From Mauremys mutica (Eukaryota; Chordata; Testudines; Geoemydidae), in contig NC_059073.1 of the NCBI RefSeq assembly GCF_020497125.1, positions 21,969,225 through 22,033,224 on the forward strand: 64,000 nucleotides of DNA, in the 5' to 3' direction. Every line of letters begins with the position of its first letter. The first letter of the stretch is position 1. The notes under the pieces were generated by a model. That model did not search any database, was not told the DNA's origin, and worked only from the letters and a program-made list of their open reading frames with translations. Of the stretch, positions 54,891-64,000 are shown one piece after another. The position numbers and the translations under genes are program-made.

Positions 54891-55965
54891 AGAGATCTGT
54901 GCTAACACCATCAGAATACTTTCAACTGGGGAACCCTGGTGGTTGGCCTTGCGTCCCCATTAAGAGGGCTTTGCAGTTAGCCGGAGGTGCTATTTCAATA
55001 GGAACGCTGCTGTTCGGCTAGCAATAGAGCCCATCATGATATTATGTAGGTTAATGGATTTAGCAGGAGGCACTACCAGCCCTGGGACAGGGAGCCAGCT
55101 TGCCACCCACTGCCAGAAGCAGGGGCTGGTGGGAGACATCCAGTAAGGTATCTCAGCATGATAGTGAGGAGAAAAACTAACCAGCTAGGCAGTGGTGAAG
55201 CCAATCAGACTTTCTGCATATATCCAGTGGTGGGAGACTGAAAGTTGTCAGAGGTGTAAACAGACAGAACCAGCATGAGCCTGAGAGACAGTTAAGACCG
55301 AAACACCACTAAATCATTAGGAAGGCATCCCCATTAAGCAGCAGACAGACAATATTCAACTCAGTTCCCAGGGAGATTCACAGTGGATACCTGGGCAACA
55401 TGCATGGGCTGTAAAATGCATGTAAGATAGAAGTACAGTGCTCAGACACAAAAAGGTTAAAAGTCAGTCGAGTTCTGCCCTTGTCCCAGCCTAGAAGTGC
55501 ACAGAGCCAAGGCCACACACCTGACCTAACTCCACAAACCTGACACCTGTATGCTACACACAGCTGGGCCCCTTGGAAATGCTTAAGATGGAGTATATTC
55601 ATTCAGGCAAAACATAAGCCCAAAGGCGGGAGCATGTGTCATGGTACAGATACACAGGCGACAGCTCATCTGTCTCCCATAAGAAAGAGTACGAGGAGGC
55701 AGAACAAAGGCAGATGCATTTCCCTTTAAGGCGATTAGTCACAAAGAGGCTGTCGTTCTCCTTTATAGATCCCTCCCCTGCGCCAGCCTTACTGTCATTT
55801 CCTAGCATGCTCAGTTCAGTGAGGAGAGTAAAGGCACCCTGGCCCAGTGACTGAGGTTTGCAGGCCCAGCAAAGAGAGTTTTCCATTTAAGCTCCAAAGC
55901 AGTAAAATAAAATCCAAAGCTTTAGAGCTCTCAGCTGCTCAATGGGAGTAAGAAAAATGGGCCTG
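54891..55965. other. Non-coding stretch, no gene recognised
   Basis: Nothing named; frames up to 95 codons show no domain. Confidence 0.4.
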
Positions 55966-55968
55966 AAG

Positions 55969-56383
55969 GCACGGCTACACACCAAAAAGTGGCAGCAAGT
56001 ATCAGCGCCCCGGTCAACCGACTTCCGCTCATGGGGTTCGTGCTGTGGAGCTAAAATAGCCATGTAGACATTTGGGCTCGGGCTGCAGCTAGGGTGACCA
56101 GATGTCCCGATTTTATAGGGACAGTCCTGATTTGGGGGTCTTTTTTCTTAAATAGGCTCCTATTACCCCCAACCCCCACCCCAATTTTTCACACTTGCTG
56201 TCTGGTCACCCTATCTGCAGCACAGCTCAGAAGCCCAGTGATGGGGGAGGGTCTCCAGGGTTGGAGCCTCTCCCTCCCCCGGCTTCAGAGCCTGAGCTCC
56301 AGCCCAAGCCCAAATGTGTACATAGCTATTTTTAGCCCCGCAAGCCCACTCAGTGACTCACTGTGTAGACATACCCTGTGCAC
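55969..56383. mobile_element. Harbinger-type MITE interrupted by a hairpin MITE
   Basis: Starts GGCACGGCTACACACC and ends CACTGTGTAGACATACCCTG. The arms GCTAAAATAGCCATGTAGAC and GTACATAGCTATTTTTAGCC are inverted, as are GGGCTCGGGCTGCAG and CTCCAGCCCAAGCCC. The copy-5 hairpin MITE lies near the centre. Confidence 0.72.
56090..56213. mobile_element. Hairpin MITE, TAGGGTGACCAGA family, copy 5
   Basis: 124 bp, TAGGGTGACCAGATGTCCC to GCTGTCTGGTCACCCTA, TA at both ends, same orientation as copy 2. The 235-codon frame starting here runs through MITE sequence and is not a gene. Confidence 0.88.
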
Positions 56384-57100
56384 CAGTGTAGCATTCCTCT
56401 GCCCAAGTGTCTCTTGTAGACTCAGCTCTCCCACTTGGAGATGCATACAAATTTCAGTGAAGCGTAGAGATGGACCCAAAGTACAAAGCTTAGCAGTGTT
56501 TGGAGCCACGGTTTTAATTCAGTCTGTTACAGCAGCAGGTTTCTCCAACCTTCTAGATGCAGGGTTTTGGTTCAAGCCCATCCCCCCCAGTGAAGAGACC
56601 ATCAAAAAGAACAGGTCCCATTATGCTAGTACATGTGTTACTCAGAGCTCTTTAAACCACCTGTTTGGTTTCTGGTCAGCCTACAGACTTGGCTTTGGCA
56701 GAGTAATAATATTTTCTTTCTTCACTGCTTCATTAGTTCTTGTTACTCATGCAACTGTCTCAGTTTTATTTCATGTAATCAAATTACTCACCAGCTGCTG
56801 AGATACTGGCAATAGACTAAAAGTCCCCCATAAAATTTTTGGTGTGTACAATAAAAACCCACGTAGTGGTCTGTTGACAGCGTAAGCTTTTTGGAGGTCT
56901 CGAGGCATGAAAGAAATGTAGAGTGCAAGCTTGCTCTAAAGCTACAAGTTGTGAGGAACTCTAAACTAGACTCTCCAATATGTGACTGAGGTAAGGTGGT
57001 CTGAAAATGGTTTCCCAAAGCGGGGGATGTTTGATTGCAGACACTGTTTTGCTGCATTCTTTTCTGTTAACATGGGCTAATGTATCAGTGGTTTATTTTC
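56384..57100. other. Non-coding stretch, no gene recognised
   Basis: Nothing named. Confidence 0.4.
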
Positions 57101-57109
57101 TATGGTAAG

Positions 57110-57311
57110 CAGGGCCGGCTCCAGGTTTTTTGCCACCCCAAGCAAATTAAAAAAAAAAAAATTAAAAAAAGAGTGCTGCCGCCGAAGCAAAAAAACCCCC
57201 CACCCCATCCCAAAAAAACCAAAAAACAAACAAAAAATAACCGAGTGCCACCCCTTGAAAAGTGCCACCCCAAGTACATGCTTGGAACGCTGGTGCCTAG
57301 AGGCGGCCCTG
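57110..57311. mobile_element. hAT MITE with A/C-rich centre
   Basis: 202 bp from CAGGGCCGGCTCCAGG to CCTAGAGGCGGCCCTG. A perfect 8-bp duplication ATGGTAAG lies at 57102-57109 and 57312-57319. The A-rich centre resembles that at 45409-45700. Confidence 0.87.
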
Positions 57312-57417
57312 ATGGTAAGCCCTCTCTTTTCAAAAAGATGTGCCTGCATTGCATATGTAAAACATATAGTTGCACATCAAAATAGGCAATAATGCAAGTA
57401 ATTTTCAAGTGTGCATG

Positions 57418-58096
57418 TGTAACACTGACAGACCCTGCTTGTTGTCAGGCAGGATTGAACCTGGGGCCTCGGGAGCTTAGTGCATGAGCCTCTACAGCAG
57501 GGGTAGGCAATCTATGGCACGTGTGCTGAAGGCGGCACGCAAGCTGATTTTCAGTGGCACTCACACTGCCTGGGTCCTGGCCACTGGTCCGGGGAGCTCT
57601 GCATTTTAATTTAATTTTAAATGAAGCTTCTTAAACATTTTAAAACCCTTATTTACTTTACATACAACAATAGTTTAGTTATATATTATAGACTTATAGA
57701 AAGAGACCTTCTAAAAATGTTAAAATGTATTACTGGCACGCGAAACCTTAAATTAGAGTGAATAAATGAAGACTCGGCACACCACTTCTAAAAGGTTGCC
57801 GAACCCTGCTTTACAGCATGAGCTAAAAGCTAACTGGCTCTTAGCTAAGGCTATAGAGCAGACTCACTTTTTTCTCTCTAAGTGGTCTCGGTGCCACCAG
57901 ATGGCGCAGAACACCACACCCAGAAGGTGTGTGGGTTACATACTTCCCCTAGCTGAGGAAGCGCGTCCCGCGCTTCAGAGACTTCCTAGTTGAAATCCTG
58001 GATGAGCCCCCACTTGTATCACCAAAAGACCCCGGTCATTGGCAGGCGGGATTGAACCTGGGGCCTCTGGAGCTTAGTGCATGAGCCTCTACAGCA
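57418..58096 (-). mobile_element. Miniature LTR retrotransposon (TRIM-like) with tRNA-like LTRs
   Basis: Minus-strand order: a 5' LTR remnant 58096-58015 (truncated upstream), 2 nt, a primer-binding site at 58012-57995 (TGGGGGCTCATCCAGGAT), a perfect hairpin 57976-57958, a purine tract at 57950-57943 (AGGGGAAG), TA, then the 3' LTR 57940-57418. The interior is 74 bp and has no coding capacity. The PBS differs at 2 of 18 bases from the tRNA-Pro primer site of gammaretroviruses as I know it. The 3' LTR starts TGTAACCC and ends GTTACA and aligns with the solo LTR at 49720. Excluding the inserted hAT and one duplicated 8-mer it is about 204 bp. Both LTR parts retain the box B-like GGTTCAATCC (57461-57452 and 58058-58049). 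Alternatively it is a deletion derivative of a larger retrovirus-like element. Confidence 0.78.
57498..57808. mobile_element. hAT transposon inserted in the 3' LTR
   Basis: 311 bp from CAGGGGTAGGCAATC to GTTGCCGAACCCTG. The target duplication CTCTACAG (57490-57497) against CTTTACAG (57809-57816) is 7 of 8. It splits the tRNA-like part of the LTR between box A and box B. The AT-rich centre is non-coding. Confidence 0.87.
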
Positions 58097-58254
58097 AATT
58101 CAAAAGTGATAGCAAAGGGAAGTGGTTGTGCCTGGGGACGTAGACATTAATTTACATGTGCAAGTGACATTTCACCAAGAGGCACAAACTAGCTTCCTTA
58201 ATATCAAAGAATTTGCACATTTCATGTTTCAAGAGGAAGAACAGGCCAGTGGAA

Positions 58255-58435
58255 AAGCTCGAGCCAAGGCTTTAGAAGACCTGCGTTCTTAGTTCATTGT
58301 TGCAGACTGCTCGTGTGACTTCCGGCAAATCACAGCCTCTCTGTGCCTCACTTACCCATCTGTAACATGGAGATAATAGCACTGTCCTACCACCTGGGGC
58401 TTGGGCAGAATAAATACATCGCAGATGGTGTATCG
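58255..58435 (+). repeat. CORE/MIR-type SINE
   Basis: GTGTGACTTCCGGCAAATCA, CTCTGTGCCTCACTTACCC, TAACATGGAGATAATAGCAC and GCAGAATAAATACATCG. Confidence 0.62.
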
Positions 58436-59142
58436 CTAAGGTACTGTGGTCATTCTTCCATGACCATAGTATTTTAGCTCTTCCCAATCTTTGATATATT
58501 TATCTTCCCAAACACGCCTGGGAGGTAGGGCAGTGTTATTGCACAAGCACCTTAGGTAAAGAAGGACTGATTGAATTACTGAGCTATATATTTAAATTGT
58601 AACTGATCTATTTAGAAAATGTCTCACTTTAAAAAGTTTTCCTTTGGTTTAGTATTTAAGAGAGGTAAAACAGTCCATCACAAAAACCGAACAACCAGCC
58701 ATGAAAACAATGTAAATCGTATTTGGTTATAATAGAAAGTCTTATCCATATAAAATCAATAACAGATCCTTATTCAGAAAAACAGTAACTTCTTGGATCA
58801 CATGCATTGAAAGAGCTGAGAAAGATGTTTTACCCTGTTCATGGACCAAGGTAAATGTCTGAACTCTTTCAGAGGAACAAGCATTTGACAGGCATCAGTA
58901 TGACAACAAACAAGAAAACAACATCTGTAATAAATTAAAGAGAATTTAGAGGGGGAAAAGTTGTTCATTTTTAAATTGGCCTCAGATTCATTTAAAAAAA
59001 TAAGCTTTCGCCTGCTACCAGTGTTGCTCTTGTTTACAAAAAGCCGTTTGTAATGAACGAACAGGAACAACGAACTTTTAGGAGACAATTGCTGTTGTAA
59101 ATGAAAGTACAAAAGTGAGTATTTGTCAGTATTTTATACTAA
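58436..59142. other. Non-coding AT-rich stretch
   Basis: Nothing named; the minus frame of 104 codons has no recognised domain. Confidence 0.4.
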
Positions 59143-59446
59143 CGAAGTGAGTATTCACCCACGAAAGCTCATGCTCCAAAACATCTGTTAGTCTATAAGG
59201 TGCCACAGGACTCTATTGCTTTCTACAGATCCAGACTAACACAGCTCAGGGCCGCCCGGGGAGTGAGGGGAGGGGACCAAGTGGGGCAATTTGCCCCAGG
59301 CCCCACAGGGGCCCCCACAAGAATATAGTGTTCTATAGTATTGCAACTTTTTTTTTATGGAAGGGGCCCCCAAAATTGCTTTGCCCCAGGCCCCCACAAT
59401 CCTCTGGGCAGCCCTGACACAGCTACCCCTCTGATACTTGAAATTA
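59143..59446 (+). mobile_element. Penelope-like terminus, interrupted by a hAT
   Basis: AGTGAGTATTCACCCACGAA, AGCTCATGCTCCAAAAC, AGGTGCCACAGGACTCTATT and CAGACTAACACAGCT, resuming after the hAT as ACCCCTCTGATACTTG. It is the reverse orientation of the fragment at 22999. Confidence 0.78.
59247..59416. mobile_element. 170-bp hAT MITE inside the Penelope-like terminus
   Basis: CAGGGCCGCCCGGGG to CTCTGGGCAGCCCTG. A perfect 8-bp duplication ACACAGCT lies at 59239-59246 and 59417-59424. Confidence 0.87.
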
Positions 59447-60030
59447 GAGGAGACAGTTTACAAAGGGGAGTGGATCCATGTACAGCGGAGGAAAGAAGAA
59501 ATTCTGACAAAGATGTCTGTAAATCTGAAGAGAGATGGTATGTATAGCCAGGGGCAATCATTTCTCATTGTGTCGCTCTGCTTCTGATTCCAGCCCTGCT
59601 TGCAATGAGGCGGCACAGAGGCTTGCAAGACTTCAGAAAGAAAGAACCTGATATAGTTTTTCACACTTTGGGTTAATTTTCCTTTTGGATCTGGGTTGAG
59701 TTCAGGTCAGTAATGTCAGCATTTCAGAACAGTCCTGCAATGGCAGAAAAAATGAATGAGATGAACTAACTGGCTTTTTTCATCTCTGCTTTCACTGAAC
59801 TAGTTCAGGAAAACATGCTGACAAAATTCCATAACCTTCACACCCAAGCCCTACCTGTGATTTGCCCTTCAAATCCAAAGCCCATCCTAACCCTGAATCA
59901 AGATCCAAAGAACCAGCCCCTCTACTTGGTATTGCTTTTGCTGCATGACTTTGGCTTTCTCTGACATAGAATCATTCCTATTTAATCAGAAAATTCTTGG
60001 GGTCTCTTTTGCTGTCACAATTCAAGGATC
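59447..60030. other. Non-coding stretch, no gene recognised
   Basis: Nothing named. Confidence 0.4.
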
Positions 60031-60034
60031 TGTT

Positions 60035-60428
60035 TCCTTAATAGGCAGCAGGTTTAAAACAAATATTAATAGGCAGCAGGTTTAAAACAAATAAAAGGAA
60101 GTTCTTCACGCAGCGCACAGTCAACTTGTGGAACTCCTTGCCTGAGGAGGTTGTGAAGGCTAGGACTATAACAGCATTTAAAAGGGAACTAGATAAATTC
60201 ATGGTGGTTAAGTCCATAAATAGCTATTAGCCAGGATGGGTAAGGAATGGTGTCCCTAGCCTCTGTTTGTCAGAGGATGGAGATGGATGGCAGGAGAGAG
60301 ATCACTTGATCATTGCCTGTTGAGTTCACTCCCTCTGGGGCACCTGACATTGGCCACTGTCAGTAGACAGGATACTGGGCTAGATGGACCTTTGGTCTGA
60401 CCCGGTACGGTCGTTTTTATTTTCTTAT
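60035..60428 (+). mobile_element. LINE 3' tail (TTCTTATGTTCTT type)
   Basis: AAAGGAAGTTCTTCACGCAG, GTGGAACTCCTTGCCTGAGG, GGTGTCCCTAGCCTCTG, GGTCTGACCCGGTACGG and a decayed terminal TTTTTATTTTCTTA. AATAGGCAGCAGGTTTAAAA is directly duplicated at the 5' side (about 60042 and 60069). Confidence 0.78.
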
Positions 60429-60430
60429 CT

Positions 60431-61260
60431 CTAAAGACCTTTGTCCTGGAGCACTGTCCCTACTCTCTCAATCCAGAGGAAATCTTCAGACATCTAACAG
60501 TTTACGGCAAACGCTCCTCTCTGAATGCACTCCCTCATTCTTTTGAATGATGAAGGCTGACTGAGGTACAAGCCTGCCAGAATGTAATCAACAAACAAAG
60601 CCCGCTCTGGATGCTAGTTTCGTTCTCACGTGAGAAATGTTTGTGCACTTTTATCAGTGCTTATGCTTCATGATTTAGCAATTTACTTCTAAACCCTTTT
60701 CTCATGTGCAGAATCGGCAGAACCTCAGCTGTGGCAAGGCTGATCTGCACTGCTGGAGGTTTCTGGCTCTCCAGGTACTTGGCCCTGGGAGGATCACCCT
60801 AACCTTGAGGGATCCTCCTGCGGTGGAGAGCAAGCATAGCGGCTCCTACACCAACCCTTCCTCTGCAACTGGCAGAGGGGCATGGCCATAGGAAAGGAAA
60901 CATGACTGGAAGGCCACTGAACTACACCAAGCCCCAGCTGTGGTTTTCAGCCCCCTGGGGCCATTAACAATTGGTGCAAATTAAAGCAGCCTGGGGACTG
61001 GTCCTGCCCACAAGGAGCCAGTGTTTGGCACAATGCAAAGGTGGGCGTTATACCCTCTATGCGCCTCCAGCCTTACTTGCACCACTGCCCTAGATGGTCC
61101 AATAATGAACCCGAAGACTTCGCAGCAGAAGGTTCAGCTGCAGCACTTCACAGAACAGCCTGGCAAACACTACACAGCACTACAGGGCACTTTCAACAGT
61201 GCTCTGAATTAACGAGCACCTGTAGATCTATAGAACAGTCACCGCTGAAGAAGAATGGAC
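60431..61260. other. Non-coding stretch, no gene recognised
   Basis: Nothing named. Confidence 0.4.
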
Positions 61261-61264
61261 ACTG

Positions 61265-61562
61265 GGGCCTGGTCTACACTGGGGGGGGGGGTCCTCGATG
61301 TAAGATACGCAACTTCAGCTATGGGAATAGCGTAGCTGAAGTCAACGTATCTTATTTCGACTTACCTCACATCCTCACGGCGCAGGATCGATGGCCGCAG
61401 CTCCCCCGTCGACTCCGCTACCGCTGCTCACCCTGGTGGAGTTCCAGAGTCGACGGGAGCATGTTCGGGGATCGATATATTGCATCTAGACGAGACGTGA
61501 TATATCAATCTCCAATAAATCAATCGCTACCCGCCGATCTAGCAGTTAGTTTGGACATACCC
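61265..61562. mobile_element. Harbinger-type MITE, copy 2 of a pair
   Basis: 298 bp, GGGCCTGGTCTACACT to AGTTTGGACATACCC, in the opposite orientation to 51329-51620. The arms GCAACTTCAGCTATGGG and GCGTAGCTGAAGTCAACG pair. A poly-G run lies at about 61280-61290. Confidence 0.78.
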
Positions 61563-61583
61563 TGAGTGAGAGAGACAGACAAG

Positions 61584-62045
61584 GTGGGTGAGGTAATATC
61601 TTTTATTGGACCAACTTCTGTTAGTTAGAGCAGTGATCTCCAAACTTTTTTGATTGCGCCCCCCCATCAGTAAAAAATTTGAGCCTGCACCCCCAATATA
61701 TGTATATTTATTTATGTATAAATTATATACATGTAATACAGTACTAATATATTATGTACATTATAAAACATACACAAAAATAGAAATTAAAAAAGGATGA
61801 GATAAAAATGAAAAATATTTTTAAAATCTTTTTTTTTATTTTATTTTTAATGGTACTCCTACCGTGCCGCTCTTCTGCTCCAGCGACACTCCTCCTGCCG
61901 CACCCCCTGAATGGATCATCTTGCACACCCCCTGGGTGCATGCACCCCACTTTGGGAGACCTCTGAGTTAGAGAGACAAGCTTTCGAGCCACACAGAGCT
62001 CTTCTTCAGGTCTGGGAAACGTTCTCCCAGCATCACAGCAAAACA
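61584..62045. mobile_element. Retroelement-like terminus interrupted by a hAT
   Basis: AGGTGGGTGAGGTAATATC, TTTATTGGACCAACTTCTG and, after the hAT, AGACAAGCTTTCGAGCCACA and GAGCTCTTCTTCAGGTCTGG. The layout resembles the Penelope-type termini at 22999 and 37470 (GCTTTCGTGGG), but the family is not proved. Its half-unit forms the inverted pair at 26905. Confidence 0.55.
61631..61965. mobile_element. hAT transposon with AT-rich centre
   Basis: 335 bp from CAGTGATCTCCAAACTTT to TTTGGGAGACCTCTG. A perfect 8-bp duplication AGTTAGAG lies at 61623-61630 and 61966-61973. CACCCCC-type blocks lie near both ends. Confidence 0.88.
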
Positions 62046-64000
62046 CATGGTGGAGCGGATTGTTTAGCATATGTAGTTAGCACATATTGTAAGGGACCAT
62101 TCAAGGAGAGTCATAGGACACAAAGAGGGGTTCGTGGGTTACAGATGGTTGTAATTTAAGCCATAAATCCAGTGTATTAAGAGACTGTCATTGACAAGAA
62201 CAGAACATTGTCATTTGGGGCAAACAACGTGTGTGCACGGAGCACGAGCCCTCATGTTGACAGAGGAAGTTCATCTCAAAGGCGAAGGATCGTCATTCCA
62301 GCTCAGCCTCATCAGTGAGTCACGCTCCGCACATCTGTCTTAGAGCTAGAGCACAGGCTACTTGCTGAACACAATGCCTGTCTGCATTACATAGCTCAAT
62401 GCAGCACAGCACCGCAGCTTGGCATTCAGCACAGGGAATATTCTGCATTACCCATGCATGCTCATCCCAGGGGATACGCGCTTCTTGCTAGCATGTTGCA
62501 GCCTCAGAATTACAGCTTCACTCTTTGGTCAGATTTATTTCCATCTCGTTGATGACATCTTCCACCGTCAGGCTGTTGCCTCTCCCTTGCCCCTATGCTT
62601 TCCACCATTTCCAGAGACAAGGCCAAATGTATCCCCGCTTGCTGAACTCGCAGCATGTCTGAGGTCACAGCGCTAAACAAAATAAAGATTGCAGAGGGTG
62701 GTTCTCTTACATCAGGGAAAACAGGCATTTGCAAACAGGAGAGTACTTGACTTCAGGAAGATAGGAAGACATACAGTTGACAAGAGGTTTTCTATCACCA
62801 GTGGGGATTTGCTCTAATGCTTTTCCCAATTCACTGTTGACTTGGCCTTGTGCAAGAGTGGCTGTAAAGTTCTTGGAAGATATACTGCATCATGCTATTG
62901 CCCAACTGCCAGGAGTTCCTCCCATTCAGAGAGATGGGAAGGGGTTGCTTCCTTCTAACTTTCTGTATTTTATCTACAAAGATCACATTTTAGAACATAG
63001 TGGGGCAGATTCTCACTCCCATGGTGCAAAGTCAACTTAGAGCTGGTCTCTGTGGCCACCTGAGATTCCCTGTGCCTATGGGAATTCCCCAGTGGCGTAG
63101 AGCAGCCCTGAGTGCTAAATGGCTCTTGGAACCAAATTGTCCAGCTGATGCCAAGGTCAAAAATGTGTGTCTAAAAGTTGCATAAAACGATCTTTGCTGC
63201 TCCCTCTTGGCTCCTATGCTGAGTAACGTCTGGCCAGAGTAAAGCATCTACCTCAGTGAGTCTTACAGCATTATACGCAGGGATTGCCTTCTCCCTTTGA
63301 AAATCCTGCAGGAGTGAGACGGGGGGAAAGGAAAACTCTGAGCAGTTCCTGGATATCATTCAGCCCCTGTGACCCATGGAGCTCAAGGAATCCAACAGAG
63401 GACACGACCCTTCCATCCTTTCTGCCCTCTTCAATCTTTCTGCCCTCCTCCCTCCCCTGCTGCCCAGCAGTGCAGCTTCAATGGAGATGTGCTGCTGGTG
63501 ACCCCTCTTTGGCAGACTCCATTATCCCCTTTCAAGTGGCAGGGGGTTTTCCAGCAAATGGCGGAAGGGAATGTAGCTGTGAAGGGGCAGACCATCGACG
63601 TCTGAGAGGGATGATGTGCGTCCTCTCCCAGATCTGCTCCCATGGTTCTGGGCCGGGTTGGGCAGAGGTTGTACTATTGAGGCATGTGAGGCCCACCTCC
63701 GTTCCCAGACAAAGCAGGGGGAGATCCAGGAGCTCCTTTGATACCACAGGATACCAGCAATCGGAGCTTCCACGTTCTCCCCCTGAGATCCAGTCGCATC
63801 CCTCTACAAACCAGTTCAATTAAAAACAAAATCAATTTCATTTGGAGCCTGGAATGTCACAGGAAGCCATTGTCCAAACCTGTGTGATTATTTCACGAGG
63901 CGATGCCATACTGAAAGCTACACAGCATGATTCGGAACAATGTAAATACCGCCAAAGGGCTTTGACAAAGCAATTTAGCTCTGCTGCCTTTATAGCCCGA
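62046..64000. other. Non-coding stretch, no gene recognised
   Basis: The largest frame (63284-63823, 179 codons, plus) is overlapped by several others in every phase, and its composition is Ser/Pro-rich without a domain. I see no splice or promoter context to call a gene. Confidence 0.4.

Noticed and set aside
56094..56801. 235-codon open frame, the longest in the window
   Set aside because: It begins inside the hairpin MITE, runs through the host MITE and then into unique DNA. Low stop density comes from C/T-rich transposon sequence.
63284..63823. 179-codon open frame near the right edge
   Set aside because: Several overlapping frames of similar length exist on both strands, and the composition is Ser/Pro-rich without motifs. 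A coding exon cannot be excluded but is not supported.
1..64000. CRISPR array, prophage or bacterial operon
   Set aside because: No regularly spaced direct repeats and no dense co-directional genes; every recognised element is of vertebrate type.

Overview
The window looks like non-coding vertebrate chromosomal DNA, most probably from a turtle (cryptodire), with a crocodilian as the weaker alternative. That rests on recognised repeat families: CR1-type LINEs with TTCTATGA-type and TTCTTATGTTCTT-type tails, Penelope-like elements with a GIY-YIG endonuclease, PIF/Harbinger and hAT DNA transposons, short palindromic MITEs that begin TAGGGTGACCAGA, and CORE/MIR-type SINEs. No host protein gene, rRNA, tRNA gene, CRISPR array or bacterial-style operon is visible. 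No reading frame outside mobile elements is longer than expected by chance in a sequence this size, so the window is intergenic or deep intronic.

Layout. 0-10 kb: a hAT element inside a SINE head, a decayed CR1 (2.66-4.05 kb) followed by a second LINE tail, small MITEs, and the C-terminal end of another non-LTR element (8.7-9.27 kb). 9.8-14.4 kb: two probable LTRs, one carrying a hAT insertion, and a three-layer nest (SINE, Harbinger-type MITE, hairpin MITE). 15-24 kb: short CR1 ends, a decayed Harbinger transposase (19.1-20.3 kb) with an opposite-strand ORF remnant, a Harbinger-type terminus, and a Penelope-like copy (22.2-23.6 kb). 25-34 kb: MITEs, a hAT inside a hAT (29.6-30.6 kb), and a further large inverted-repeat element (33.0-33.9 kb). 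37-41.5 kb: a second Penelope-like copy, a composite LINE with another LINE tail inserted in it, and two abutting hAT-type elements sharing one 8-bp target. 43-64 kb: more MITEs, hATs and SINEs, and the LTR family described next.

The most interesting item is a miniature LTR retrotransposon at 57418-58096 (minus strand). It has about 205-bp LTRs (TGTAAC...GTTACA), an 18-nt sequence matching a tRNA-Pro primer-binding site, a 19-nt perfect hairpin, a purine tract, and only 74 bp between the LTRs. A solo LTR of the same family lies at 49720-49927. Each LTR carries a tRNA-like segment, and in the solo copy a box A and box B lie 45 bp apart, which is tRNA spacing. The architecture parallels plant TRIMs, especially Cassandra, whose LTRs carry 5S rRNA sequence. 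I do not know of a vertebrate equivalent, but I could not search for one.

The elements do not act together as a pathway. Their relations are stratigraphic: target-site duplications and interruptions show which element landed in which. Thirteen hAT-type insertions keep recognisable 8-bp target duplications, ten of them perfect.
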